From an uncultured Sphingomonas sp. (GTDB lineage Bacteria; Pseudomonadota; Alphaproteobacteria; Sphingomonadales; Sphingomonadaceae): a stretch of 61,986 nt of DNA. The stretch covers positions 1-61,986 of the forward strand of contig CAJYKB010000038.1 of the NCBI GenBank assembly GCA_913774925.1. Reading direction: 5' to 3'. The position numbers and the translations under genes are program-made. Positions within the stretch are counted from its first letter, which is position 1. Each line of letters begins with the position of its first letter. The notes beneath the pieces are model-generated. The model was not told the origin of the DNA. It searched no databases and saw only the letters and a program-made list of their open reading frames with translations. Of the stretch, positions 26,574-33,891 are shown one piece after another.

Positions 26574-27713
26574 CTACCCCACCACCGCGCGCGCGATCAG
26601 GTCGCGCTGGATCTCGTTCGACCCGGCGTAGATGCTGCTCGCCCGGTTGTTAAGGTATTTCGGCATCGCCACCGCGATTCCATCGGGCGCGTCCTCCGCG
26701 TCGCCCGCCCAACCCGCAGCGACCTCCAGCGCGAGTTCGTCGATCCGCTGCGACGTCTCGGTGCCCAGCACCTTGAGCATCGACGGGCGCACCGCCGCGG
26801 CGGGACCGCCGCCCGCCAGCCCCGCCAGTTCGATCGCGCGCAGCCCCGCGACCGCCACCTCCTCGCGGGCGAACCGTTCGCGGTTGCCCGCATCGTCCCA
26901 CCAGCCGGTCGCCTGCGCCGCCTCGCGCACCAGGTCCAGCCATGCCGACAGCGACGGCGCGTAGCGCCCCCCGCGCTCGAACGTCAGCAGGTGCTTGGCC
27001 ACGGTCCAGCCGTCATTCTCCTCGCCCAGCCGCCCCGCGACCGGCGCCCGCACGTCGTCGAAGAACACCTGGTTGAACTCATGCTCCCCCGCCAGCGTCA
27101 GGATCGGCGAGACGGTGATCCCCGGCAGGTCCATGTCGAACAGCAGGAAGCTGATCCCCTGCTGCGGCCGCCCCTCGGTGCCGGTGCGCACCAGGCAGAA
27201 GATGCGGTTGGCGAATTGCGCATGGGTCGTCCAGATCTTCGATCCGTTGAGCACATAATCGTCGCCGTCGCGCACGGCGCGCAGGCGCAGCGCGGCAAGG
27301 TCGGACCCCGCGCCCGGCTCCGAATAGCCCTGGCACCACAGATCCTCGCCCGACAGGATGCGCGGCAGCAGCGTCGCCTTCTGCTCGGGCGTGCCGTAAT
27401 GCATGATGACCGGGGCGACCATCTTCAGCCCCTGCGGCGGCAGCGACGGCGCATGCGCGCGTGCCGTCTCTTCGGCGAAGATATAGCGCTGCACGTCGCT
27501 CCACCCCGGCCCGCCATGCTCGACCGGCCAGTCGGGCGCGGCCCAGCCGCGTTCGTGCAGGATCGCCTGCCACGGCCGCGTCACGTCGGGGTGGAAGAAC
27601 ACGCTGGTCGCGCGCCGCCCCGCGCGCGCCAGCTCGGCCGGCAGCTTCTCGGCCAGGAAGGTGCGCACCTCGTCGCGAAAGGCACGGTCGGCGGGGGTCA
27701 GCAGATGCTCCAT
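26574..27713 (-). CDS. Acyl-CoA dehydrogenase
   Basis: 379 residues of full family length. The N-terminal helical domain starts MEHLLTPADRAFRDEVRTFL. The middle beta-domain has the FAD/substrate signature LWCQGYSEPGAGSDLAALRL near residue 125. The C-terminal helical domain ends in SSIYAGSNEIQRDLIARAVV. These flavoproteins oxidise acyl-CoA to enoyl-CoA and pass electrons to ETF. The position of the catalytic base cannot be fixed by eye, so chain-length or steroid preference is open. It stands alone on its strand. A palindrome at 27747-27761 in its upstream region may be an operator. Confidence 0.9.
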   Translation of the reverse strand: MEHLLTPADRAFRDEVRTFLAEKLPAELARAGRRATSVFFHPDVTRPWQAILHERGWAAPDWPVEHGGPGWSDVQRYIFAEETARAHAPSLPPQGLKMVAPVIMHYGTPEQKATLLPRILSGEDLWCQGYSEPGAGSDLAALRLRAVRDGDDYVLNGSKIWTTHAQFANRIFCLVRTGTEGRPQQGISFLLFDMDLPGITVSPILTLAGEHEFNQVFFDDVRAPVAGRLGEENDGWTVAKHLLTFERGGRYAPSLSAWLDLVREAAQATGWWDDAGNRERFAREEVAVAGLRAIELAGLAGGGPAAAVRPSMLKVLGTETSQRIDELALEVAAGWAGDAEDAPDGIAVAMPKYLNNRASSIYAGSNEIQRDLIARAVVG

Positions 27714-27746
27714 TCGCGAGAGAATGACGCCGCGGGGAAGGCCACG

Positions 27747-27761
27747 CACCTGACGCAGGTG
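27747..27761. promoter_or_regulatory. Palindromic operator candidate upstream of the acyl-CoA dehydrogenase
   Basis: CACCTG-ACG-CAGGTG is a perfect 6+3+6 inverted repeat, 34 bases before the ATG. Such compact dyads are often bound by TetR or FadR-like regulators, but no regulator can be assigned here. Confidence 0.4.
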
Positions 27762-27814
27762 TCAGTGCGGGACGTCACCCTGAGTAAACGTCGACGTCAC
27801 GATGAAACACGCTG

Positions 27815-28064
27815 TTCCCCGGCGCAGGCCGGGGTCCGGTTCGGGTACGGTTCCGCATCTTACGATGCGCTCGCCACTGGACCCCGGGCTTCGCGGGACC
27901 TTTGCAGAACGGCGGAAATCGCGCTGCGTACACGCCGTGCTTCTGCGAAGGCAGGAGCCCAGGATCAAGCAGAACAACGCTTTATGCGACCGGCAACCCT
28001 GGGCTCCTGCCTGCGCAGGAGCACATCGAAGACGTTCGCAAAGGTCCCGCCTTCGCCGCGGAAC
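27815..28064. repeat. Composite nested palindrome (families A and B interleaved)
   Basis: This block fills most of the 363-base gap between the acyl-CoA dehydrogenase and luxR. A family-A unit (27815 to about 27900, degenerate right arm) runs into GGGACCTTTGCAGAACG (27896-27912). A full family-B unit (27937-28024) follows, then the inverted CGTTCGCAAAGGTCCC (28032-28047) and an A-like end at CCGCGGAAC. Thus family B sits inside an outer inverted repeat. I see no coding frame worth calling in the gap. Confidence 0.75.
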
Positions 28065-28076
28065 GGACGCCGGATG

Positions 28077-28841
28077 CTACCCCATCATCCCCACGAACCC
28101 ATGCCCCGTCGCCAGCTGGATCATCCGCGCGCGCGTCGCCGCGCCCAGCTTTTCCGCGGCATTGCGCAGGTGGAACCGCACCGTCGACACCGACAGCCTC
28201 AGGATCGTCCCGATCTCCGCATTGGTCTTCCCCGCCGCGGCCCAGCGGACGCATTGCGCCTCGCGTGCCGACAGTTGCTGGAGCGGCGCGCGATGCCGCG
28301 GCGCGGACCATTCGGCATGCGCCGCCAGGAACCGCGTCGCAGCGGCGTACATCTCGCCCCCGCGCGCCGCGAAGGTCGCCGCGACGTCGCCCGGCGACTC
28401 GTCGGCCCAGACCACCGCGCCCAGCCGCCCGCCCGGCAGGTGCACCGGCGCGACGATCGCCGCCGCCACCCCGGTGCGCGGCGTCACCTGCGTCAGGTCG
28501 ACCCCGTCGAGCAGCCGCGTCGCGCGCCATGTCCCCACGCGCCCTTCGCGATACCAGAACGGCTCCGCGATCAGCCGCGCGGCATGAAGCAGCGTCGCCT
28601 CCAGCGCGAGGCGACGGTTGCGCCAATAGCCGGCATCGCGCGCCATCCAGCGAAACCGCTCCGCGAACGGGCGTCCGTCGCGATCCGCCATCGCGCCCGG
28701 ATCGCCCAGGTCGCTTTGCGCGGCAAGATACGGCAGCCCGGCCGCGACGCCCAGCGCCGCCACCTCGTCCGCCAGCGCGTCCACCTGTGCCCAGGTGTGA
28801 TCGTCGTCGCCCCTCGCCATGGCCCGAGCATGTCCCGCCAT
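28077..28841 (-). CDS. LuxR-family transcriptional regulator (solo)
   Basis: 254 residues (or 247 from the ATG at 28820). The C-terminal GerE helix-turn-helix is clear: LSAREAQCVRWAAAGKTNAE, then TILRLSVSTVRFHLRNAAEK and LGAATRARMIQLA. The N-terminal about 180 residues resemble an autoinducer-binding fold (TGVAAAIVAPVHLPGGRLGA), though the conserved Trp/Asp pattern of acyl-homoserine-lactone binders is not obvious. No luxI synthase lies in the window, so this is a LuxR solo that may sense exogenous or other signals. It is divergent from the TetR gene, and a palindrome (28848-28863) sits 7 bases before its ATG. Confidence 0.82.
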   Translation of the reverse strand: MAGHARAMARGDDDHTWAQVDALADEVAALGVAAGLPYLAAQSDLGDPGAMADRDGRPFAERFRWMARDAGYWRNRRLALEATLLHAARLIAEPFWYREGRVGTWRATRLLDGVDLTQVTPRTGVAAAIVAPVHLPGGRLGAVVWADESPGDVAATFAARGGEMYAAATRFLAAHAEWSAPRHRAPLQQLSAREAQCVRWAAAGKTNAEIGTILRLSVSTVRFHLRNAAEKLGAATRARMIQLATGHGFVGMMG

Positions 28842-28847
28842 GGCTGC

Positions 28848-28863
28848 TTACGCAAGCACGTAA
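28848..28863. promoter_or_regulatory. Operator candidate 1 of the TetR regulon
   Basis: TTACGCAAGCACGTAA has inverted TTACG/CGTAA arms. It shares 12 of 16 bases with TTACGCGCTCGCGTAA at 29577-29592, giving the core TTACGC-N3-C-N-CGTAA. It lies in the divergent luxR/tetR gap, where a TetR protein could repress both genes. Confidence 0.6.
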
Positions 28864-28927
28864 ACGCTTGGGCACCGCCCCCGGCTTTGGTATCCGGTCG
28901 CACATGACACGGGGGAAGGCGCGCGCC

Positions 28928-29575
28928 ATGGCGCCGCAGGATGGATCGCGGACGTCGGCGGACGTACTGCTCGACACGGCCAGCGCGCTGATGGCGGAGC
29001 GCAATTCGGTCGACATCACCTTTGCGGATATCGCCGCGCGATCGGGGCTGAATTCGGCGCTGATCCACTATCGCTTCGGCGGAAAGGCGGGCCTCTTCCG
29101 TGCCTTGCTGGAACGCGACGCGGGCGCGACCTTCCCGCATCTGGAGCGGCTGGTCGCCGCCGACCTGCCCGCGATCGAGAAGCTGACGCACCATATCCAC
29201 GGCGTCATCAAGGTCTATTTCCGCCATCCCTATATGAACCGGCTCATCGCCGCGCTCGCGGTGGAGACCGATTCGGATACCGCGCGCTTCATGTCGGAGC
29301 GGTTCGCGCGCCCGCTCGCCGCGGCGCAGCACGCCATCCTGGAGCAGGGCGAACGCGAGGGCGTGTTCCGCGCGATCGACCCGATGCTGTTCCATTTCTC
29401 GCTCATCGGCGCGTGCGACTATCTCTTCACCGCGCGCCATGCACTGAAATGGGCGTTCGGCGTGGGCGAGATCGACGACGCGCTGCGGCGCCGGTACGCG
29501 GATCATATCACCGCACAGCTCCTTCACAGCGTCCTGCGTACCCCTGTGCCTTTTACGCCCATTCAAGGGCATTGA
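28928..29575 (+). CDS. TetR-family transcriptional regulator
   Basis: 215 residues. The ATG at 28928 is preferred because GGGGGAAGG lies 8 bases upstream; an ATG at 28904 has no ribosome site. The N-terminal TetR helix-turn-helix reads DVLLDTASALMAERN, VDITFADIAARSGLNSALIH, YRFGGKAGLFRALLE. The helical ligand-binding domain follows (HGVIKVYFRHPYMNRLIAAL, LFHFSLIGACDYLFTARHAL). The adjacent TonB receptor starts 68 bases downstream and carries the best copy of the palindrome, so the likely role is ligand-relieved repression of the receptor, luxR and itself. The ligand is unknown. Confidence 0.88.
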   Translation: MAPQDGSRTSADVLLDTASALMAERNSVDITFADIAARSGLNSALIHYRFGGKAGLFRALLERDAGATFPHLERLVAADLPAIEKLTHHIHGVIKVYFRHPYMNRLIAALAVETDSDTARFMSERFARPLAAAQHAILEQGEREGVFRAIDPMLFHFSLIGACDYLFTARHALKWAFGVGEIDDALRRRYADHITAQLLHSVLRTPVPFTPIQGH

Positions 29576-29576
29576 T

Positions 29577-29592
29577 TTACGCGCTCGCGTAA
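29577..29592. promoter_or_regulatory. Operator candidate 2, upstream of the second TonB receptor
   Basis: TTACGCG-CT-CGCGTAA is a perfect 7+2+7 palindrome starting one base after the tetR stop and 52 bases before the receptor ATG. It is the symmetric version of the palindrome at 28848-28863. Confidence 0.62.
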
Positions 29593-29643
29593 GCGATGCT
29601 CGGCAACGACAAGCGGGCAAACCGCATCGACCGGGAGGATGGA

Positions 29644-32106
29644 ATGAAGCGCACGACCGTATCGCTGCTGACGCTGGCCGCCGTACTGGCCACGACGCCG
29701 GCCTGGGCGCAGGACGCCGCCAATGCGAACGACGCCGGCACCACCGCGCAGGAACAGCCGGCGACACCGTCGTCGCCGGGCGCCTCCTCCAACGTCGACC
29801 CGCGGCGTGCACCCGCCGCGGACAACGGCATCGCCGACATCGTCGTCACCGCGCAGAAGCGCGAACAGAATCTGCAGGACGTCCCCGTCGTCGTCTCCGT
29901 GCTGAACCAGGCGCAGCTGGAAAGCGCGGGCGTTCGCGACATCAAGGACCTGCAGACGATCACGCCGGGCCTGAACGTCACCTCCTCGACCAGCCAGGCG
30001 CAGACCTCGATCCGCATCCGCGGCATCGGCACCGTCGGCGACAACCCGGGGCTGGAAAGCTCGGTCGGCACGATCATCGACGGCGTGTACCGCGCGCGCT
30101 CCTCGGTCGCGTTCGGCGATCTGGGCGACCTGCAACGCGTCGAGGTGCTGAAGGGACCGCAATCGACACTGTTCGGCAAGAACATGTCCGCGGGCGTCAT
30201 CAACGTCGTCACCGCCGCGCCGTCCTTCACGCCCAAGGCGGAGTTCATCGCCAGCTACGGCAATTACAACGCCTGGACCGTCTCGGGCAGCGCCACGACC
30301 GGCATCGTCGACGACAAGCTGGCAGTCAGCGTCTTCGGACTGAAGCGCGAACGCGACGGCATCATGACGGTGCGCACCGGCGGCGGCCCGCGCACCAACA
30401 CGCGCGACGCCGACGTGAACAATTACGCGCTGCGCGGCCAGATCCTGGCGCGCCCGATCGACGGCCTCGATATCCGCATCATCGGCGATTATTCGAAGCG
30501 CGACGAAAATTGCTGCGTCAACACCGTGCTGATCGCCGGTCCGACGCGCGCCTTCGTCGATGCGCTCGCCCCGGACGAGGGGCTGTTGCAGAACGGCCGC
30601 CCCTACACCCGCATCGCCTATGCCAATCGCGACACGCCCAACGTCATCACCGACTGGGGCGTGTCGGGCCAGCTCGACTATGACCTGGGCGGCGACTTCT
30701 CCGCCACGTCGATCACCGCCTGGCGTTATTACAAGGGCGCGTTCGGCTCCGACATCGACTATTCGTCGGCCGACATCTGGTATCGCCCGATCGAGCAGAA
30801 TCAGAACACCTTCAACGTCTTCAGCCAGGAGGCGCGGATCGCCTACAATGGCGAGCGGCTGAAATCGATCGTCGGCGCCTTCTATTCCAACGAGCGGCTG
30901 TTCTCGGAAGCCGGCACCCGCTTCGGGCGCGATTACGAAAATTATTTCGGACTGCTGCTGTCGTCCGGCGCCAGCCGCAATACCGTCGCGGCGCTCACCG
31001 GCATCCCGTCGGGCCAGAACTTCATCCCCGACTCGGGCGCCTACGACCGCCATTTCCACAAGGCGGTGTCGTTCGCGGCCTTTACCGAGAACACGCTGAC
31101 GCTGACCGACGGCCTCGATGTCACGCTGGGGCTGCGCTATTCGGACGAGGTCAAGAACGTCACCTCGATCTTCTCGAACATCACGCCCGGCAACGCCTGC
31201 CGCGCGGCGCTCGCGCGGCCGATCCCGGCGGCGGCGAAGACCGCGCTGTGCGCTCCCACTGCCGACTTCGCGTTCGACAACGTCACGACGCAGCAGCGCC
31301 GCACGGAGCGCCGCTTCAACGGCTCGGCGAAGGTGCAATACCGCTTCTCACCACAGGTGATGGTTTACGGTTCCTACGCCAACGGCTTCAAGTCGGGCGG
31401 CATGAACCTCGACCGCGCCCGCTTCAGCCCCGGCGTCATCAACCCCAATACGCAGTTCGACACCGAAAAGGTCGACGCCTACGAAATCGGCACGAAGACC
31501 ACGCTGTTCGATCGCCGCGTGCTGGCCAATGTCGCGGGCTTCTACCAGCGCTACACCGGGTTCCAGCTCAACACCTACACCGGTATCAGCTTCCTGGTCG
31601 CCTCGATCCCGGAGGTGACGAGCAAGGGCGTCGATCTCGACCTGCTGTGGAACACCGGGGTGCAGGGGCTGACGCTCAACGCCGGCGCGACCTATGCCGA
31701 TACGAAGTTCGGCAATTTCACGCCCCCCGCCGGGATCAGCACGCGCCTGCCCAACAACACTTTGCCCTATGCGGCTAAGTGGAACGTCACCGGCGGCTTC
31801 ACCTCGACCCAGCCGGTGGGTGCCGGACTGGAGCTGACGTCCAGCGCGTCCGTCAAATGGACCTCGGCCTACAATACCGGCTCCAACCTGGACCCGCTCA
31901 AGATCCAGCGCCCGTTCGCGCTGGTGAACGCGCGGCTGGGCATCGGGCCGGAGAGCAAGGCCTGGGCGCTCGAAATCTGGTCGCAGAACCTGACCAATGC
32001 GGAATTCACGCAGGTCGTCGTCGACCAGCCGCTGCAATCGGGCACCTACGGCACCTTCCTCGGCCCGCCGCGCACCTATGGCGTGACCGGCCGGGTTCGG
32101 TTTTAG
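29644..32106 (+). CDS. TonB-dependent outer-membrane receptor 2
   Basis: 820 residues from the ATG at 29644, which has a GGGAGGA ribosome site and starts a signal peptide (MKRTTVSLLTLAAVLATTPA, then WAQ). A Pro/Ala-rich linker leads to the TonB box and plug (DIVVTAQKREQNLQDVPVVV), then RGIGTVGDNPGLESSVGTII and VLKGPQSTLFGKNMSAGVIN. The barrel ends in RTYGVTGRVRF. It shares many plug residues and an adjacent-cysteine pair (290-291, RDENCCV) with the receptor at 5997, so both belong to one subfamily. It is probably under TetR control. The ligand is unknown; amino-acid genes follow downstream. Confidence 0.93.
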   Translation: MKRTTVSLLTLAAVLATTPAWAQDAANANDAGTTAQEQPATPSSPGASSNVDPRRAPAADNGIADIVVTAQKREQNLQDVPVVVSVLNQAQLESAGVRDIKDLQTITPGLNVTSSTSQAQTSIRIRGIGTVGDNPGLESSVGTIIDGVYRARSSVAFGDLGDLQRVEVLKGPQSTLFGKNMSAGVINVVTAAPSFTPKAEFIASYGNYNAWTVSGSATTGIVDDKLAVSVFGLKRERDGIMTVRTGGGPRTNTRDADVNNYALRGQILARPIDGLDIRIIGDYSKRDENCCVNTVLIAGPTRAFVDALAPDEGLLQNGRPYTRIAYANRDTPNVITDWGVSGQLDYDLGGDFSATSITAWRYYKGAFGSDIDYSSADIWYRPIEQNQNTFNVFSQEARIAYNGERLKSIVGAFYSNERLFSEAGTRFGRDYENYFGLLLSSGASRNTVAALTGIPSGQNFIPDSGAYDRHFHKAVSFAAFTENTLTLTDGLDVTLGLRYSDEVKNVTSIFSNITPGNACRAALARPIPAAAKTALCAPTADFAFDNVTTQQRRTERRFNGSAKVQYRFSPQVMVYGSYANGFKSGGMNLDRARFSPGVINPNTQFDTEKVDAYEIGTKTTLFDRRVLANVAGFYQRYTGFQLNTYTGISFLVASIPEVTSKGVDLDLLWNTGVQGLTLNAGATYADTKFGNFTPPAGISTRLPNNTLPYAAKWNVTGGFTSTQPVGAGLELTSSASVKWTSAYNTGSNLDPLKIQRPFALVNARLGIGPESKAWALEIWSQNLTNAEFTQVVVDQPLQSGTYGTFLGPPRTYGVTGRVRF

Positions 32107-32120
32107 TCTCAACGCCCATC

Positions 32121-32268
32121 GTGCTCCTGCGAAGGCAGGAGCCCAGGGTGATGGAGCGTGACGCGCGTTGCCCTGCGGCCCAAACAGTCCCGGCATTCGT
32201 CTGCCTTCGGGGCGCAGAGTGGTGGGCGACGGACCCCAACACCCTGGGCTCCTGTCTGCGCAGGAGCA
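32121..32268. repeat. Palindromic intergenic repeat, family B, long copy
   Basis: GTGCTCCTGCGAAGGCAGGA with GCCCAGGGTG is inverted as CACCCTGGGC and TCCTGTCTGCGCAGGAGCAC, around an 88-base unique centre. It separates the convergent receptor and cyclodeaminase-family genes. Confidence 0.88.
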
Positions 32269-32283
32269 CGGCATCGGGTTGTT

Positions 32284-33228
32284 CTATCCCCCCACCAGAT
32301 ACCGCAGCGCCGCCAGATCCTGCACCACATGGCCGAGCGACTTGTAGAGCGTGATCTGCTCCGCGCTCTCCCGCCCCACCGCCATCCCCGCGAGCACCTC
32401 GCCGATCTCCGCCACGATATGGTCGTCGTCGACCGCACCTTCGCCCTTCGCCACCAGGAATTCCGCCGCCGCGGCCAGCGCGGAGCGGCGGCTGTCCGCG
32501 ATATAGCGGCTCTTCACCACCAGCGCGGTGTCGACCTCCACCGGCCCGGCATGGCTGGAGCCGACGGTGTTGACGTGGGTGCCGCGCGCGACCCACTCGC
32601 CCAGCAGGATCGGCGTCGTCGCCCCCGTCACCGTCGTCACGATGTCGCACGCCGCCGCCTCGCGCGCGTCGCTCACCGCGCGCAGCGGCAGGCCCGTCGC
32701 TTCGCCCTCGCGCGCGACGAACGCCGCCACCCGCGCCGCGTCGCGCCCCCACACCCGCACCTCCGTCAGCGGCCGCACCAGCGCCAGCGCGCGCAGATGC
32801 GACGCGGCCAGCGCGCCGCAGCCGAACAGCCCCAGCGTCGTCGCATCCTCGCGCGCCAGCGCATCGGTCGCCACCGCGCTGGCGCAGGCGGTGCGGATAT
32901 CGGTGATCGCCGCGGCATCCCCGATCGCCGCCACCGCGCCGCTGTCGGGGTCGAACAGGATCACCACCCCGCGATGCGCGGACCGTCCCGCGCGCCCCGG
33001 ATCGGCGAAGGCGGTGATGACCTTCGCGCCGAACGCCTCGCCCCCGCCCAGCCCGCCGGGCATCAACGCGAAGAGCTTGCCCGGCGCGGTCTCGACGATC
33101 TGGCGCAGCGGCTGGTCGACGCGCTCGCTGCTGAACCGCTGCATCGCTGCGCGCACCGCCGCGATACAGCCGGGATAGTCGAGTGCGGCCACCACCGCAT
33201 CGTGGTCGAGGAACGGGACATCAGCCAT
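32284..33228 (-). CDS. Ornithine cyclodeaminase / mu-crystallin family protein
   Basis: 314 residues. The start reads MADVPFLDHDAVVAALDYPG. Family motifs are GAKVITAFADPGRAG (substrate lysine region), DAAAITDIRTACASAVAT, the NAD loop LGLFGCGALAASHLRAL near residue 134, and VNTVGSSHAGPVEVD with the conserved aspartate. Members include ornithine cyclodeaminase, alanine dehydrogenase and ketimine reductases, so the exact reaction is open. It is divergent from an Lrp/AsnC regulator 71 bases away with a perfect palindrome between them, which points to amino-acid-responsive control. Confidence 0.85.
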   Translation of the reverse strand: MADVPFLDHDAVVAALDYPGCIAAVRAAMQRFSSERVDQPLRQIVETAPGKLFALMPGGLGGGEAFGAKVITAFADPGRAGRSAHRGVVILFDPDSGAVAAIGDAAAITDIRTACASAVATDALAREDATTLGLFGCGALAASHLRALALVRPLTEVRVWGRDAARVAAFVAREGEATGLPLRAVSDAREAAACDIVTTVTGATTPILLGEWVARGTHVNTVGSSHAGPVEVDTALVVKSRYIADSRRSALAAAAEFLVAKGEGAVDDDHIVAEIGEVLAGMAVGRESAEQITLYKSLGHVVQDLAALRYLVGG

Positions 33229-33270
33229 GGCCCATCCTGTCGCCGCGTGCCCGCAACGTCATGCTTGATC

Positions 33271-33286
33271 TGCACGCTCGCGTGCA
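33271..33286. promoter_or_regulatory. Operator candidate between cyclodeaminase-family gene and Lrp regulator
   Basis: TGCACGC-TC-GCGTGCA is a perfect 7+2+7 palindrome in the 71-base divergent gap. It begins 43 bases before the cyclodeaminase-family ATG and ends 14 bases before the regulator ATG. Binding of the Lrp/AsnC protein here would let it control both genes. Confidence 0.55.
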
Positions 33287-33299
33287 TAATCATACCGGC

Positions 33300-33782
33300 A
33301 TGAGCGAAGAGCTGACCACCATCGACCTGAAGATCCTCGAACAGGTGCAACGAGATTGCTCGTTGTCGACCAGCGAGCTGGCCGACCGTGTCGGCCTGTC
33401 GCAATCGCCGTGCTGGCGCCGCCTCGCCCGCCTGCGCGACGAGGGCTATATCAAGGGTCAGGTCGCGCTGGTCGACCGCACCCGCTTCGGCCCAAACCTG
33501 TTCATCTTCGCCACGCTGAAGATCGCGACGCTGACCGAGGAGCAGCGCGCCGACTTCCTGCGCAAGCTGGAACTGACGCCCGAGATCCTCGAATGCTATT
33601 CGATCTTCGGCGAGCGCGACCTGATGATAAAGGTCATCGCACCGTCGATGGACTGGTATCAGAACTTCATCTTCAAGACGATCCTGAAGCTGCCCGGCGT
33701 CATCGACATCCAGTCCACCGTGACGCTGTCTGAGATGAAATACACCACCGCGCTGCCGGTGCGCGGCACGCGGGCGTTGTAA
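33300..33782 (+). CDS. Lrp/AsnC-family transcriptional regulator
   Basis: 160 residues, typical for the family. The N-terminal helix-turn-helix starts TTIDLKILEQVQRDCSLSTS and continues ELADRVGLSQSPCWRRLARL, and the recognition helix is followed by the usual GYIKGQVALVDR. The RAM ligand-binding domain occupies the rest (ILECYSIFGERDLMIKVIAP, LPGVIDIQSTVTLSEMKYTT). Such proteins sense amino acids and usually regulate a divergent catabolic gene, here the cyclodeaminase-family enzyme. The ATG at 33300 is chosen because the alignment to the family starts there. Confidence 0.92.
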   Translation: MSEELTTIDLKILEQVQRDCSLSTSELADRVGLSQSPCWRRLARLRDEGYIKGQVALVDRTRFGPNLFIFATLKIATLTEEQRADFLRKLELTPEILECYSIFGERDLMIKVIAPSMDWYQNFIFKTILKLPGVIDIQSTVTLSEMKYTTALPVRGTRAL

Positions 33783-33788
33783 TTCCTG

Positions 33789-33875
33789 TTCCCCGGCGCA
33801 GGCCGGGGTCCAGTTGGGCGACGATACCGCATCTCACGCCCCCCGCGCGACTGGACCCCGGCCTTCGCCGGGGAA
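33789..33875. repeat. Palindromic intergenic repeat, family A, copy 3
   Basis: TTCCCCGGCGCAGGCCGGGG and CCCCGGCCTTCGCCGGGGAA around a 45-base centre. It lies between convergent lrp and the class V aminotransferase. Confidence 0.9.
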
Positions 33876-33891
33876 CGGCGAAGGTCACGGC

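Noticed and set aside
28077..28841. A complete quorum-sensing system
   Set aside because: No acyl-homoserine-lactone synthase gene is present in the window; only the LuxR regulator is.
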